DNA of 64,000 nucleotides, from positions 62,001 to 126,000 of the forward strand of contig JAGVQM010000010.1 of the NCBI GenBank assembly GCA_020051695.1, in the 5' to 3' direction. How positions within the stretch are numbered: position 1 is the stretch's first letter; the number at the start of each line of letters is the position of its first letter. The translations under genes and the position numbers were made by a program. The notes beneath the pieces were generated by a model. It was given only the letters and a program-made list of their open reading frames with translations, had not been told where the DNA came from and did not search any database. Below are positions 52,769 to 61,530 of the stretch, in pieces. The DNA comes from Candidatus Zixiibacteriota bacterium. GTDB taxonomy: Bacteria; Zixibacteria; MSB-5A5; WJJR01; JAJRUJ01.

Positions 52769-52996
52769 CTACACCCGTTGTTCTGCGGTTGACGTCGTGC
52801 AACCCGGCACCGCCCTGGCATCACACATCCGCCGAAAGGCAGCGACTTTGTTGATCACCTGCTCCTCCGATTCGCGGACGATAATCTTTTTCCCCGTGGT
52901 CAGACTGACCAAGGTGTCCGGAGTGACTTCGACAAACTCGATTAAATCGGAGTTGATCACAATCACTCGGCCGTCAAGTCTCGTCAATCTCACCAT
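52769..52996 (-). CDS. FlbD-family flagellar protein
   Basis: A 75-residue protein with the family pattern: VRLTRLDGRVIVINSDLIEF at the N-terminus, then E-x-x-P-D-T-x-x-x-L-x-x-G-K-K-I-x-V-x-E-S. Its function is unproved. In many phyla this gene is followed by motA and motB; here fliL follows directly. It precedes fliL and follows flgE by 71 bases. Confidence 0.9.
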   Translation of the reverse strand: MVRLTRLDGRVIVINSDLIEFVEVTPDTLVSLTTGKKIIVRESEEQVINKVAAFRRMCDARAVPGCTTSTAEQRV

Positions 52997-53067
52997 CAGC
53001 AGTCCCGGGCGGCCTGCGCGCAGGCCGCCCGGCCTCCACTATGTCCGCGTATCAGACTCCATGTTCA

Positions 53068-55005
53068 TTACGATTTCAGGTTGACCAGTTCGTTCAACAA
53101 TTGGTCCGAAGTGGAAATCACCCGGGCATTGGCCTGGAAACCGCGCTGGGCAATGATCACGTCGGTGAATTCCTGCGCCAGATCAACATTGGACGATTCC
53201 AGCGCACCGGACGACAGACTGGCATTGATCGTCGCCCCGGCCACGCCTTTGATCGCGTCACCAGAGTTGGCTGAGGCCGAAAACAGCGTTTCCCCGACTT
53301 TCAGCAAACCGCCCTGGTTGTTGAAATCGGCCAGCAGGATCTGGGCCAGCGTCCGGGAGATACCGTTGGTGAAAATACCGGTGATCGTCCCGCTCTCGTC
53401 GATGGAGATCTTGTCCAGCATCCCCATGCCGTACCCGTCCTGGTTTTTCGTGATCGCCGTGAACGGGGCCGAAAAACCGGTCAAACCGTCGTGTTCACCA
53501 CCGGTACCGGGGAACAACTTGACATTCATGACCGCGGCGCCGTTGTTCGGATCGATGACCATGCTGTTGGACAAATCGCCGAACGTGAACGAGGCCAGGG
53601 CGCCGTTGTCGGTAAACGTGACTTCACCTTTGTACCCCGAACGCAAAATTTCATTGGCCGCGGTGGAAACTTCCCACTTCCAGGTGTTCGGTACCAGCCG
53701 TTTGGTAAAGGTGAACACCGCAGTGTGTTTGCCGCCCTGCGAATCATAGATGGTAATCGACGTCGCGTGCTGCGTATCGGCCGTTTCAATGACCGCAGTT
53801 CCAGCGGCGAGTTGTGAAGAGGAAATGATCGTCACCCCGCCATCACCCAGATCGGTGATCCCGGTAACCAGTCCGGTCGTCTCATTGACCGACACACTGA
53901 GGTTGATCGCCGGCAAAGAGGTTTCACCCGTGGGTTGAAATACATCACTGACCACGAAGGTGTGCGCGGTGCCGTTGTTGGCGCTCACCGTGTCGGCGGC
54001 CGTGTTGAATACACGCCGCACGACATTAGTATTACCCGCCACAGCATCACACATGACTTCGATATGGTACGTGGTGCCATCACCGGCAAACGTCCGGGTC
54101 AACTGAATTTCACCGCCGACAAGCTCGGCGTCAACGCCCTGAATAGCGTTCATCGCGGCAATCAGATCGGCGACTGTCGAATTGAGCGTCAGGCCGGTTA
54201 CCGGGGTGGCGACATCGCCGTCCACGGAAATCCGGAAATTACCGTCATCCAATCCGACCTGGGTAATTCCCAGATCGGCGCCCAACAAATCGTTCATCGC
54301 CAACGCCCCACCGGTGGCATTGGTCCCGGTAAAAATTGAATTGGTCGGCTGCGTACCGGTAATCGTCAGCGTGTGTGTCCCGCCGGCGCCGTCAATGGAC
54401 ATCCCGGTCACTGCATCGATATTGGTCTCACCGCTGGAGACCAGTGTTGCCGTGGCCGTCGTGGCCGTGGCATTCAAGTTGTTCGCTAATTGAATTGATG
54501 TGGTGCCCCGTGCGGGGTCCTGCTGTCCGAACGGCAAATCAATATTCCCCAGCGCGGCGGTAGCCGGCACGGTACCGTCATTGTTGGCCATCTTGCCCTG
54601 GACATACATCCCGTTCGCGGTATTCACCAGGTTGGAATTGGCATCCAGCCCGAACGCCCCCGAACGTGTATAGTATTCACCATAACCGTCCGAGAGAATG
54701 AAAAATCCCGCCCCCTGGATCGCCAAATCGGTTAACACACCGGTCGTTTCCAACCCGCCCTGGGCGAAGATATTGTCGACCGACGAGACCGACATGCCCA
54801 AACCCATCTGGACGGGGTTGGTGCCACCCTGGCTGCCCACGGGCCGTCCGGCGCCGCGGATCGTCTGTACGAGTGCCTCACGGAACGTGACCCGTCCCGA
54901 TTTAAACCCCACGGTATTGATGTTGGCAATATTGTTGCCGACGAGGTTCATGCGCACCATATGGTTGCGCAGCCCCGAGACGCCGGCAAAAAGCGCGCTC
55001 ATCAT
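53068..55005 (-). CDS. flgE: Hook protein FlgE, enlarged
   Basis: FlgE is the hook subunit. The N-terminus SALFAGVSGLRNHMVRMNLV and GNNIANINTVGFKSGRVTFR is the family signature. The C-terminus GALESSNVDLAQEFTDVIIA and QRGFQANARVISTSDQLLNE closes the D0 coil. At 645 residues it is larger than usual (400-ish); about 200 residues of beta-rich, Thr-rich sequence lie in the middle. The start overlaps the end of the previous gene by 4 bases. Confidence 0.95.
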   Translation of the reverse strand: MMSALFAGVSGLRNHMVRMNLVGNNIANINTVGFKSGRVTFREALVQTIRGAGRPVGSQGGTNPVQMGLGMSVSSVDNIFAQGGLETTGVLTDLAIQGAGFFILSDGYGEYYTRSGAFGLDANSNLVNTANGMYVQGKMANNDGTVPATAALGNIDLPFGQQDPARGTTSIQLANNLNATATTATATLVSSGETNIDAVTGMSIDGAGGTHTLTITGTQPTNSIFTGTNATGGALAMNDLLGADLGITQVGLDDGNFRISVDGDVATPVTGLTLNSTVADLIAAMNAIQGVDAELVGGEIQLTRTFAGDGTTYHIEVMCDAVAGNTNVVRRVFNTAADTVSANNGTAHTFVVSDVFQPTGETSLPAINLSVSVNETTGLVTGITDLGDGGVTIISSSQLAAGTAVIETADTQHATSITIYDSQGGKHTAVFTFTKRLVPNTWKWEVSTAANEILRSGYKGEVTFTDNGALASFTFGDLSNSMVIDPNNGAAVMNVKLFPGTGGEHDGLTGFSAPFTAITKNQDGYGMGMLDKISIDESGTITGIFTNGISRTLAQILLADFNNQGGLLKVGETLFSASANSGDAIKGVAGATINASLSSGALESSNVDLAQEFTDVIIAQRGFQANARVISTSDQLLNELVNLKS

Positions 55006-55487
55006 GGGATCTGACCTCCTCTACCGGCGAAAGCCCCCTCAGTGGAGGTCCGGCCTTCTCCGAAGTTATCCGTTAATGATTGATTATTTTCTGTTGTGTC
55101 TGCGCGATGCAGGACCACCGCGGAATCAATATGAGTGAATACGCCTTCCGCCAGTCCCTTGGCATCGAGTGCGGTGACAATCGAACGGCTGGGTACCGCC
55201 GCAACGACGGCCAGGTTATCCAGCAGGAACAACGCGTTTTTCGACCCTTTCTGCTCGGCCAGGTCGAAGGCCTCGTTGATCTGGTCGGCGACCTGCTCAT
55301 CGATGACCAGTCCGCGGCGGACGAGGCGGTCGGCGGCATGCATCGACAACGAAATCGATCTACTGTGCAGCCGGTCGGCAAGGACCGCCGCAAATTCGGA
55401 ATTCCGCCCCGGCCGTGGGCCGTGCGCGGGAGTTCCGGTGAGCGGAGTCGCTGCGCCGACATTGTTGGTGGTTATATTCGTCATCAC
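55002..55487 (-). CDS. Putative flagellar protein of the TIGR02530 family
   Basis: A 161-residue protein of a family found next to flgD and flgE in many Gram-positive and deep-branching bacteria. The core reads SMHAADRLVRRGLVIDEQVA, then KGSKNALFLLDNLAVVAAVP, and VFTHIDSAVVLHR near the end. The function is unknown. The start ATG at 55487 lies 9 bases after the flgD stop and the stop overlaps flgE, so it is part of that operon. Confidence 0.82.
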   Translation of the reverse strand: MMTNITTNNVGAATPLTGTPAHGPRPGRNSEFAAVLADRLHSRSISLSMHAADRLVRRGLVIDEQVADQINEAFDLAEQKGSKNALFLLDNLAVVAAVPSRSIVTALDAKGLAEGVFTHIDSAVVLHRADTTENNQSLTDNFGEGRTSTEGAFAGRGGQIP

Positions 55488-55496
55488 CGGTAACCC

Positions 55497-56249
55497 TCAA
55501 GCGGCGGAAATTTCCTGCACATCCGCCAGCGAAACCAACACGCCATCAACGTCGAGATACGGCTGCCCGTCGAAATATTTCACCCCATCAACCTTGCCCT
55601 GGAACGAGACCCCGGGATGCCATTGTTCGCCGGCCGCATCGACGGCAATGATCTGGTATCCATAATTCCCGCTGGGCAGACGGCCGCCGTTTGCATCCTT
55701 GCCGTCCCAGGTCAGGGAGTGCGAACCAGCGCCCTCAGCACCGGTCGACAGGACGCGGACGATCTGTCCCGCTTCATTGTAGATGGAAACCGCCACGGAG
55801 TTCGCAGCGGATTCGAGGTCGTAATTGATTTCGACCTCGCCGGAGTCGCCCATCGCGATGGCGTTCGATTGCCAGACGACCGTCCGATCAATCAGGTTTG
55901 CGGCCATCATGTTGTTGATGGTCTGGGCGCCCAGGAGGTTGACGTCCTGGCTGCCGGACAACAGCGTGTGGATTTCGTCGAGTTTGCTCAATGGTGTCAG
56001 ATATTCGGCCAGCCCCATACCCGATGCGAGGGTATCATTAATATTGTTCATCTGTTCTAAAGATGAAAACTGGGCCAGTTCCGCGATAAACGTGCCGTCC
56101 TCCGACGGGCTGAGCGGGTCCTGGTTTTGCAGCCGGGTAATAAACAATTTGAGGAAATCGTCTTTCCCCAATTCTGTGCTCACGGTCCGCTGCGTCGGAT
56201 TGTACGCGTCATACCGCGGGATATCACTGATGTTGAAATCATCGGACAT
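55497..56249 (-). CDS. flgD: Hook cap protein FlgD
   Basis: FlgD caps the growing hook. The N-terminal export and assembly region is ELGKDDFLKLFITRLQNQDP, followed by PSEDGTFIAELAQFSSLEQM. The C-terminal domain has FlgD-Ig and Tudor-like strands (TWDGKDANGGRLPSGNYGYQ near residue 200). The ATG at 56249 with GGAGG is preferred to the GTG at 56264. It lies between fliK and the TIGR02530 gene. Confidence 0.94.
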   Translation of the reverse strand: MSDDFNISDIPRYDAYNPTQRTVSTELGKDDFLKLFITRLQNQDPLSPSEDGTFIAELAQFSSLEQMNNINDTLASGMGLAEYLTPLSKLDEIHTLLSGSQDVNLLGAQTINNMMAANLIDRTVVWQSNAIAMGDSGEVEINYDLESAANSVAVSIYNEAGQIVRVLSTGAEGAGSHSLTWDGKDANGGRLPSGNYGYQIIAVDAAGEQWHPGVSFQGKVDGVKYFDGQPYLDVDGVLVSLADVQEISAA

Positions 56250-56270
56250 ATCATCATCCTCCACTGGCCG

Positions 56271-58130
56271 TTAAGCCATCATATTCAGTGTCCCCGGTCC
56301 GGCCGCTGCGCCGCCTGCTCCCGCGCGCACTGCGGCTGCCGAAGCGGACTCCCTGGTACCGGCGGCCTCCTGATAGCGGCGGTTTGCCTTTTGCCTGTAC
56401 GTGTAGCGGCGTTTGTGCGGGTCGGCATCGGGATGACTCGGCGAAGTGCCGAGAGTGTGCCCCACCGTCACCTCGAATTTATCGATGACCAGTCCCGCGT
56501 CAGCCAGCGTGCGCTGCAAATCGGCCAGATTTCGCTCGACGGTCATTTGTGCGGCGGGAGACTGGACCACGACCCGCGCGGACAGATGGTTTTCGAGGGC
56601 GCGGATGGTCAGTTTCACCATCCCCAGTGACTCGGGGACCAGCCGCAGCCGAATTTCCGCCGGGACTTTGAGCGGTGTACGCAATGATTCGGGTTCAAGG
56701 ATAAATTGGGTGCGCGGCTCTTCGGATTTGCCCGCCGTCGTTTCAGTTTTCACCGCCGGGGCAGTTTCCGCGCCGGTCGGAAGTGTTGTCGGTTTGATCT
56801 CCGCGTCTGCCGGGAGTTGCGTCGCCTGGGTTTTGATTTTAAGCCCCTCCGACAGCTCCGGAGCGGCCGGCGCCGCCGCAATCTTCGACAGCAGGGTCAT
56901 CGGCGTTTCCTGGGCAGACTCCCGGTTTAATGCAGCAAAATTGCCTTGTTCCTGTTTTTGTCCACGAGTATCGATCGCGGCGACGGCTTGGGCGGTGACA
57001 TTCACGGGACGGGAACTTATTTTAGTGCCCGACTCGCTGGTCGATTCCGCTTTGGCCGCCGGGTTTTTGGTCACGGGGACGTTCAAGGCCTCGATCTCGG
57101 TTTCAGGGAAACAGGCAGCCGGCTTTGTGACCAACTGGCCCTGCAGTGCAGTTGCGTCAGGCGCGGCAGAGGACAAGATGGTCGTCTGCGTGCCGGTGGT
57201 GAGGGTAGCGGGAATTCCCTGCGCTTCGACTGCCTCCGCCAACGGCGTTCCGGTGAAATTTGTCGGCACCGTCAAAATTCTCGTCGGCGTCGGGATTGCG
57301 CTTTCGACAATCGTTTTTGCTGCTGTCTCCGGAATTTCGGTCCAGATAATTCGGTGTTGATCATTCGCCGGCATAACCGGAATAGCCGCCCCACTGCCGG
57401 TGCCGTTGTGGACGACAGATGAAAGATTCACACTGGACTCTTCCACTTTGATCCCGGTTATGGAGACAGACTCGCCACGTGGGGTGGACAAGGCCGTTTG
57501 GTCTTCGGTAAGTTGAATTTCGCCGGCCGCCGGCGCCGGAGCTGCAGCTTGCATCTGCTGATCCACTGCCGACTCCGCGGTACCGGCCCACGCATGGGTC
57601 GGGATCACCGGCAACGGTACGCCGATATGTTGCAGCGCGGCCAATAGCGTTTCGACTTTCGCCGGTTGGGTGACGCTTTGCCGCAAGTTATCCAGGGGAA
57701 TTTGTGTTTTCCCGGCGGGCGTTACATATTCCACCGGCACAGCCGGAGGAGAATAAGCAAAGGGAGTATGTTCGGGCGCCTCCATGGCTATATCGGCCGA
57801 CTTCAACAGCAAGTCGGCCCAGGATTCCACCTGAGAACCCGTTTCGATGCCGGTCAGCGGAACCGCCTGTTCACCCGACCGCAACGCCGTCAACAGCACG
57901 TCCGTCAGGCCGCCTTTGTCACTGCCGGGAATTGCCCCGCCGGAGGTTTCCGACCCTTCCCCGACTCCATGTTCAAATTCTACAGGCAGCGATTCCATTG
58001 ATAGCAGGGACAGCAGGAACATGCCGAAATCGACCCGGCCTTCCCCCGTGCCCGAGCAGGTCACACCGACCGGGTTGGTTACCCCGAACATACTCTGGGT
58101 TATCGTTGTCAACTGGCTCGTCTGCATCAT
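56271..58130 (-). CDS. fliK: Hook-length control protein FliK
   Basis: FliK is exported and signals FlhB to switch substrates when the hook is complete. The C-terminal domain (about residues 490-590) has RTPLKVPAEIRLRLVPESLG and KLTIRALENHLSARVVVQSP, the Flg_hook signature. The remaining ~490 residues are Ala/Pro/Thr/Ser-rich and unstructured, the ruler. Its total length (619) exceeds the Salmonella protein (405), which would fit a long ruler, though hook length cannot be read off directly. Confidence 0.9.
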   Translation of the reverse strand: MMQTSQLTTITQSMFGVTNPVGVTCSGTGEGRVDFGMFLLSLLSMESLPVEFEHGVGEGSETSGGAIPGSDKGGLTDVLLTALRSGEQAVPLTGIETGSQVESWADLLLKSADIAMEAPEHTPFAYSPPAVPVEYVTPAGKTQIPLDNLRQSVTQPAKVETLLAALQHIGVPLPVIPTHAWAGTAESAVDQQMQAAAPAPAAGEIQLTEDQTALSTPRGESVSITGIKVEESSVNLSSVVHNGTGSGAAIPVMPANDQHRIIWTEIPETAAKTIVESAIPTPTRILTVPTNFTGTPLAEAVEAQGIPATLTTGTQTTILSSAAPDATALQGQLVTKPAACFPETEIEALNVPVTKNPAAKAESTSESGTKISSRPVNVTAQAVAAIDTRGQKQEQGNFAALNRESAQETPMTLLSKIAAAPAAPELSEGLKIKTQATQLPADAEIKPTTLPTGAETAPAVKTETTAGKSEEPRTQFILEPESLRTPLKVPAEIRLRLVPESLGMVKLTIRALENHLSARVVVQSPAAQMTVERNLADLQRTLADAGLVIDKFEVTVGHTLGTSPSHPDADPHKRRYTYRQKANRRYQEAAGTRESASAAAVRAGAGGAAAGPGTLNMMA

Positions 58131-58132
58131 GG

Positions 58133-58828
58133 TTACTCGTTCAATCCCAGGAGAATGGTGGTGATCCGGGCCGCGCGCGTCGCCGGCAGCATGGCCAGAA
58201 CCCGCGATGCCGAGGCCGTTTTCATCTTGGGCAGGACCGCCACAATAGTATTGTCATCCAGTTGTTCCATCAATTTGCCGACTTCATCTTGTTTCATGCC
58301 GTCAAAAAGTTTGGCTAAATAGGCCACTCGTTCGCCCTTGATCAGGTCTTTTTTGGCGAGCAGGTTTTCGACTTCCCGCCGCAACGATTCCAGTTGTTTG
58401 CGTTCGATGGCGATGGCCATTTTATCCGACAGGATTTTCTTTTTTTCCAGTTCGATCCACGAAATTTCGGCCAGCGTATCCGGCGCTTCCTGGGCGAAGT
58501 TGAACTCGATTTTGCCTTCCTCATCATCGGCAAAGGCGGGGGCATCCTGCTCGGCATGTTCGGCAGTGGCCGGCTGCGGTTTCGTCGAATCAGCGGCATG
58601 TTCCGCTGTGGCCGGGTCCACCGCGGGCTTTTTATCAAAGACACCCATGGTGAAACTGAAAATGCCCAGAAACACGACAAAGGCCACCAGGGCGCTCACC
58701 GTCAGGATAATCGGCGAGGGACCCGACTTGGCCGCGGGCTTACTCTCAGTTCCTTCTCCTCCCGCTTCGGGCGCTTCGACCGGCTCTTCGGCAGGCGGGG
58801 CTTCTTCTTTTTTCTTTCCCTTAGCCAT
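58133..58828 (-). CDS. MotE-like flagellar protein
   Basis: A 231-residue protein with a disordered acidic N-terminus, one membrane helix (about residues 41-62), and a periplasmic coiled coil ending in an MgtE-N-like domain. That end has YLAKLFDGMKQDEVGKLMEQ and VLAMLPATRAARITTILL. MotE in other species is a periplasmic chaperone for the stator-associated protein MotC; here the target is unknown because no stator gene is present. It is the first gene behind the perfect sigma-54-type promoter. Confidence 0.8.
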   Translation of the reverse strand: MAKGKKKEEAPPAEEPVEAPEAGGEGTESKPAAKSGPSPIILTVSALVAFVVFLGIFSFTMGVFDKKPAVDPATAEHAADSTKPQPATAEHAEQDAPAFADDEEGKIEFNFAQEAPDTLAEISWIELEKKKILSDKMAIAIERKQLESLRREVENLLAKKDLIKGERVAYLAKLFDGMKQDEVGKLMEQLDDNTIVAVLPKMKTASASRVLAMLPATRAARITTILLGLNE

Positions 58829-58880
58829 GGTCTGTCATATCCTCATATAGTCCGACCATACTTCATCCCGCCGGTCATTG

Positions 58881-58896
58881 AGCAACGCCCGTGCCA
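58881..58896 (-). promoter_or_regulatory. Sigma-54 promoter for motE-fliK-flgD operon
   Basis: The minus strand reads TGGCACG-GGCG-TTGCT, a complete match to the sigma-54 consensus TGGCACG-N4-TTGCW. Transcription would start near 58870, about 42 bases before motE. It lies in the 215-base gap between fliJ and motE. This is the strongest promoter signal in the window. Confidence 0.85.
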
Positions 58897-59043
58897 TTCG
58901 TCATATAACGGCGCGAAAAATTCTTTAACCTGGGAATTGCGAATACGTTGCGGCGAAAATTATTTTGTTGGAGCGGTTCGTTGCATGAGGAGTGGCACTC
59001 GTGAGAGAGTTGTTCTTTCCATTTGCGCAGGAAAAATTTTCCG

Positions 59044-59511
59044 TCATCGGGACCTGTCAACCCGGGCCTCCCGCTTACTCAGGTATTTTTGCCGCGCGGT
59101 CTCATCGATTTGTTTTTGTTTTTCCCGCTGGGCTTCAACCTGGTATTCCGCGAGGCGTTTGTCATGCAGGCGGTCGAGGACTTTTTTATCTTTGGTCTTT
59201 TCCATCAAATCTACACGCGTTTCCTCGAGATGTTCTTCAGCGGTAGCAACATTTTTCCCCTGCCGCGCGACGTTGTGTTCGGTGGCGGTCAGGTAGCGCC
59301 GCGCCGCAGCCACACATCCGACCGTAAACCGTCCCTGCGCGGCGTCGGCGTACACCAGGGCGGCCTGTTGTCGTTTATCATCCAACGCGGCCAGGCGCTT
59401 AAGTTGCTCGGACAGCAGCCGTCGCGCGCGCAGGAACCCGGCCTGCGACTGCCGGCGCTGCGTTTCTCGAATTTGCCGGACCTTCTCCAGCCGGAACTGG
59501 AATGCCTTCAT
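59044..59511 (-). CDS. fliJ: Flagellar export chaperone FliJ
   Basis: FliJ is a coiled-coil stalk that couples the FliI ATPase to FlhA. The ATG at 59511 (MKAFQFRLEKVRQIRETQRR) is the family start and follows GAGG. The 155 residues are almost wholly coiled coil with many Arg, Glu and Gln. An in-frame ATG at 59565 gives 18 more residues with no support. It overlaps the end of fliI by 113 bases, an unusually long overlap. Confidence 0.85.
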   Translation of the reverse strand: MKAFQFRLEKVRQIRETQRRQSQAGFLRARRLLSEQLKRLAALDDKRQQAALVYADAAQGRFTVGCVAAARRYLTATEHNVARQGKNVATAEEHLEETRVDLMEKTKDKKVLDRLHDKRLAEYQVEAQREKQKQIDETARQKYLSKREARVDRSR

Positions 59512-60835
59512 CTTTGAGTACCTCAACCAGTTGCTGCCAGCCGTCTTCGGGATCCGCCGTCTCAAAAATTCCCTGACGGAGGAATTTGCGCATGGGACTG
59601 ATCTTCTTTAACGCCAGGTCGATTTCAGGTGAAGCCCCCGGCTTATAAGCCCCGATATTGATCAGGTCCTCCGCCTCCCGATAGGTCGCCATAATATCCT
59701 TGAACCGGTTGGTCAGCGGCAGCTTGTCCTGTGGAGTCACCTCAGGGGCCACGCGGGACACCGAATCAAGGATATCGATGGCCGGATAGTGGTTTTGCGA
59801 GGCCAGCCGTCGCGACAAAACAATGTGACCGTCAAGAATCGAACGAACGGTATCGGCCACCGGTTCGGAAAAATCATCACCCTCGACCAGCACGCTGTAA
59901 ATCCCGGTGATACTGCCTTTGGCCGAGCGCCCGGCACGCTCGAGCAACCGTGGCATCATCGCGAACACCGACGGCGGATAGCCGCGCGTGGTCGGCGGTT
60001 CCCCGGCGGTCAGCCCGACTTCACGCTGGGCCATGGCCAAACGGGTAATCGAATCGATCAGCAGCATCACATTTTTCCCCTGATCGCGGAAATATTCAGC
60101 AACGGCCGTGGCGACAAATGCGCCTTTTAATCGTTCCAGCGACGGCCGGTCGGAGGTGGAGACCACCATCACCGTTCGTTTGAGCGCCTCGGGACCAAGA
60201 TCGCGGTCGAGAAAATCGCGGACTTCCTTTCCCCGCTCTCCAACCAGCCCGATGACAATGACATCAGCGTCGGAGTTGCGGGCGATCATCCCCAGTAATG
60301 TACTTTTGCCCACACCGGATCCGGCAAAGATGCCCATGCGCTGTCCGCGTCCCATGGCCAGCAGAGTATCGATGGCGCGGATCCCGGTCGATATGTGTTC
60401 GTCAATGCGCGGACGGCTCATCGGCGGCGGCGGGTCGGCATCGACTACCTGCCGTCTGACATTGGGCAACTCCCCTTTGTTGTCGATCGGCCGGCCCAGG
60501 CCGTTGATTACGCGGCCCAGCAGACCCTCGCCCACCGGGACGGTAAAACGTCCGCCGGTCGGGGCAACCACGCACCCCGGCCCGATCCCCGACGTATCGC
60601 CGAACGGCATCAGAATCAGCCGCCCTTTGCGAATGCCGACCGCTTCGGCAATAATTGTTGAGCGCTGGCCGAGACGTTCGATGATGCAGGTCTCTCCGAC
60701 ATTGACTGCCGGACCTTCCGATTCGACGGTCAACCCGACGACTTCCACCACCCGTCCGGCAGGACGGATTGTGGCCGCCTGGTGCAGCAGTTCGAAATAG
60801 CGGCCGTAGTCGATGGCGGGCGCGGCGGCGTTCAT
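59399..60835 (-). CDS. fliI: Flagellar export ATPase FliI
   Basis: FliI hydrolyses ATP to help unfold and feed export substrates. The Walker A is GIFAGSGVGKSTLL (about residues 170-183), with VMLLIDSITRLAMAQREVGL carrying the Walker B and PTTRGYPPSVFAMMPRLLER the family signature. The normal C-terminus falls near residue 441. The frame then runs 37 residues further (Ala, Pro and Arg-rich) across fliJ before its stop. The start overlaps fliH in ATGA. Confidence 0.96.
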   Translation of the reverse strand: MNAAAPAIDYGRYFELLHQAATIRPAGRVVEVVGLTVESEGPAVNVGETCIIERLGQRSTIIAEAVGIRKGRLILMPFGDTSGIGPGCVVAPTGGRFTVPVGEGLLGRVINGLGRPIDNKGELPNVRRQVVDADPPPPMSRPRIDEHISTGIRAIDTLLAMGRGQRMGIFAGSGVGKSTLLGMIARNSDADVIVIGLVGERGKEVRDFLDRDLGPEALKRTVMVVSTSDRPSLERLKGAFVATAVAEYFRDQGKNVMLLIDSITRLAMAQREVGLTAGEPPTTRGYPPSVFAMMPRLLERAGRSAKGSITGIYSVLVEGDDFSEPVADTVRSILDGHIVLSRRLASQNHYPAIDILDSVSRVAPEVTPQDKLPLTNRFKDIMATYREAEDLINIGAYKPGASPEIDLALKKISPMRKFLRQGIFETADPEDGWQQLVEVLKDEGIPVPAGEGPANSRNAAPAVAGRVPARATAAVRAT

Positions 60836-61530
60836 GCGTTTTCTCCGGGACCCTGCGGCTCGTGGGCGGCATCAGTCCAGATTTGTTTCAGGACTGCCAG
60901 CCGCTTTTCCACACGGGCATCGACTGTTCCCCACTGTGTCTCCACGAGGCAGCCGCTGGATTGAATTCCCGGGTCTTCCCGCACCGAAAACCGGGCAATG
61001 TCCTCGAAGTCGTTGCGGTGTTCAGCCAGCAGTTTCTTGATATGCGCTGCATCAGCCGGCGCGCAGATAATCGTCAGCTCATCCTTGGTGGCAAGCAGGT
61101 TAAATGCCGCGCGGAGTGTTTCGCCGATTTTCTCCGGATGATCCGGGCGGCCGGAAATTATTTTATCGACCGCGGCGAGGACCAATTCGATCAACTGTGT
61201 TTCAGAAACAGCAAAGGCGTCACGCCGGGCGGTAGCCAATTGGTTCAACAATCCGGCCCAGCGTGACTGTTCGGCGACCAGCCGCTGCGCGGCCTCCCGG
61301 CCCGCCTGACGATACCCCTCTTCCCGGCCGGCGGCCAGTGCCGCATCCCGTTCGGCTTCATAATGACTGCGCAGGGTTTCGATCTCGGCCAGGTGTTTCA
61401 ATTCGATATGCCGCAGGCGTACTTCGGGGTCCGATTCGTCATCGAGGTTGCCGCCGTTGGGCAACCCGAGTTTGTATGACCGGGACGCCAGTCGGACCGC
61501 GGGCAGAACCCGCTTAGACGATGACGTCAT
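60832..61530 (-). CDS. fliH: Flagellar assembly protein FliH
   Basis: FliH is the peripheral stalk and negative regulator of FliI. The 232 residues have a charged N-terminus, a long coiled coil with a GxxxG-like AAGREEGYRQAGREAAQRL segment (about 66-84), and the C-terminal domain with DPGIQSSGCLVETQWGTVDA, the family signature. It overlaps fliG by 17 bases. Confidence 0.88.
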   Translation of the reverse strand: MTSSSKRVLPAVRLASRSYKLGLPNGGNLDDESDPEVRLRHIELKHLAEIETLRSHYEAERDAALAAGREEGYRQAGREAAQRLVAEQSRWAGLLNQLATARRDAFAVSETQLIELVLAAVDKIISGRPDHPEKIGETLRAAFNLLATKDELTIICAPADAAHIKKLLAEHRNDFEDIARFSVREDPGIQSSGCLVETQWGTVDARVEKRLAVLKQIWTDAAHEPQGPGENA

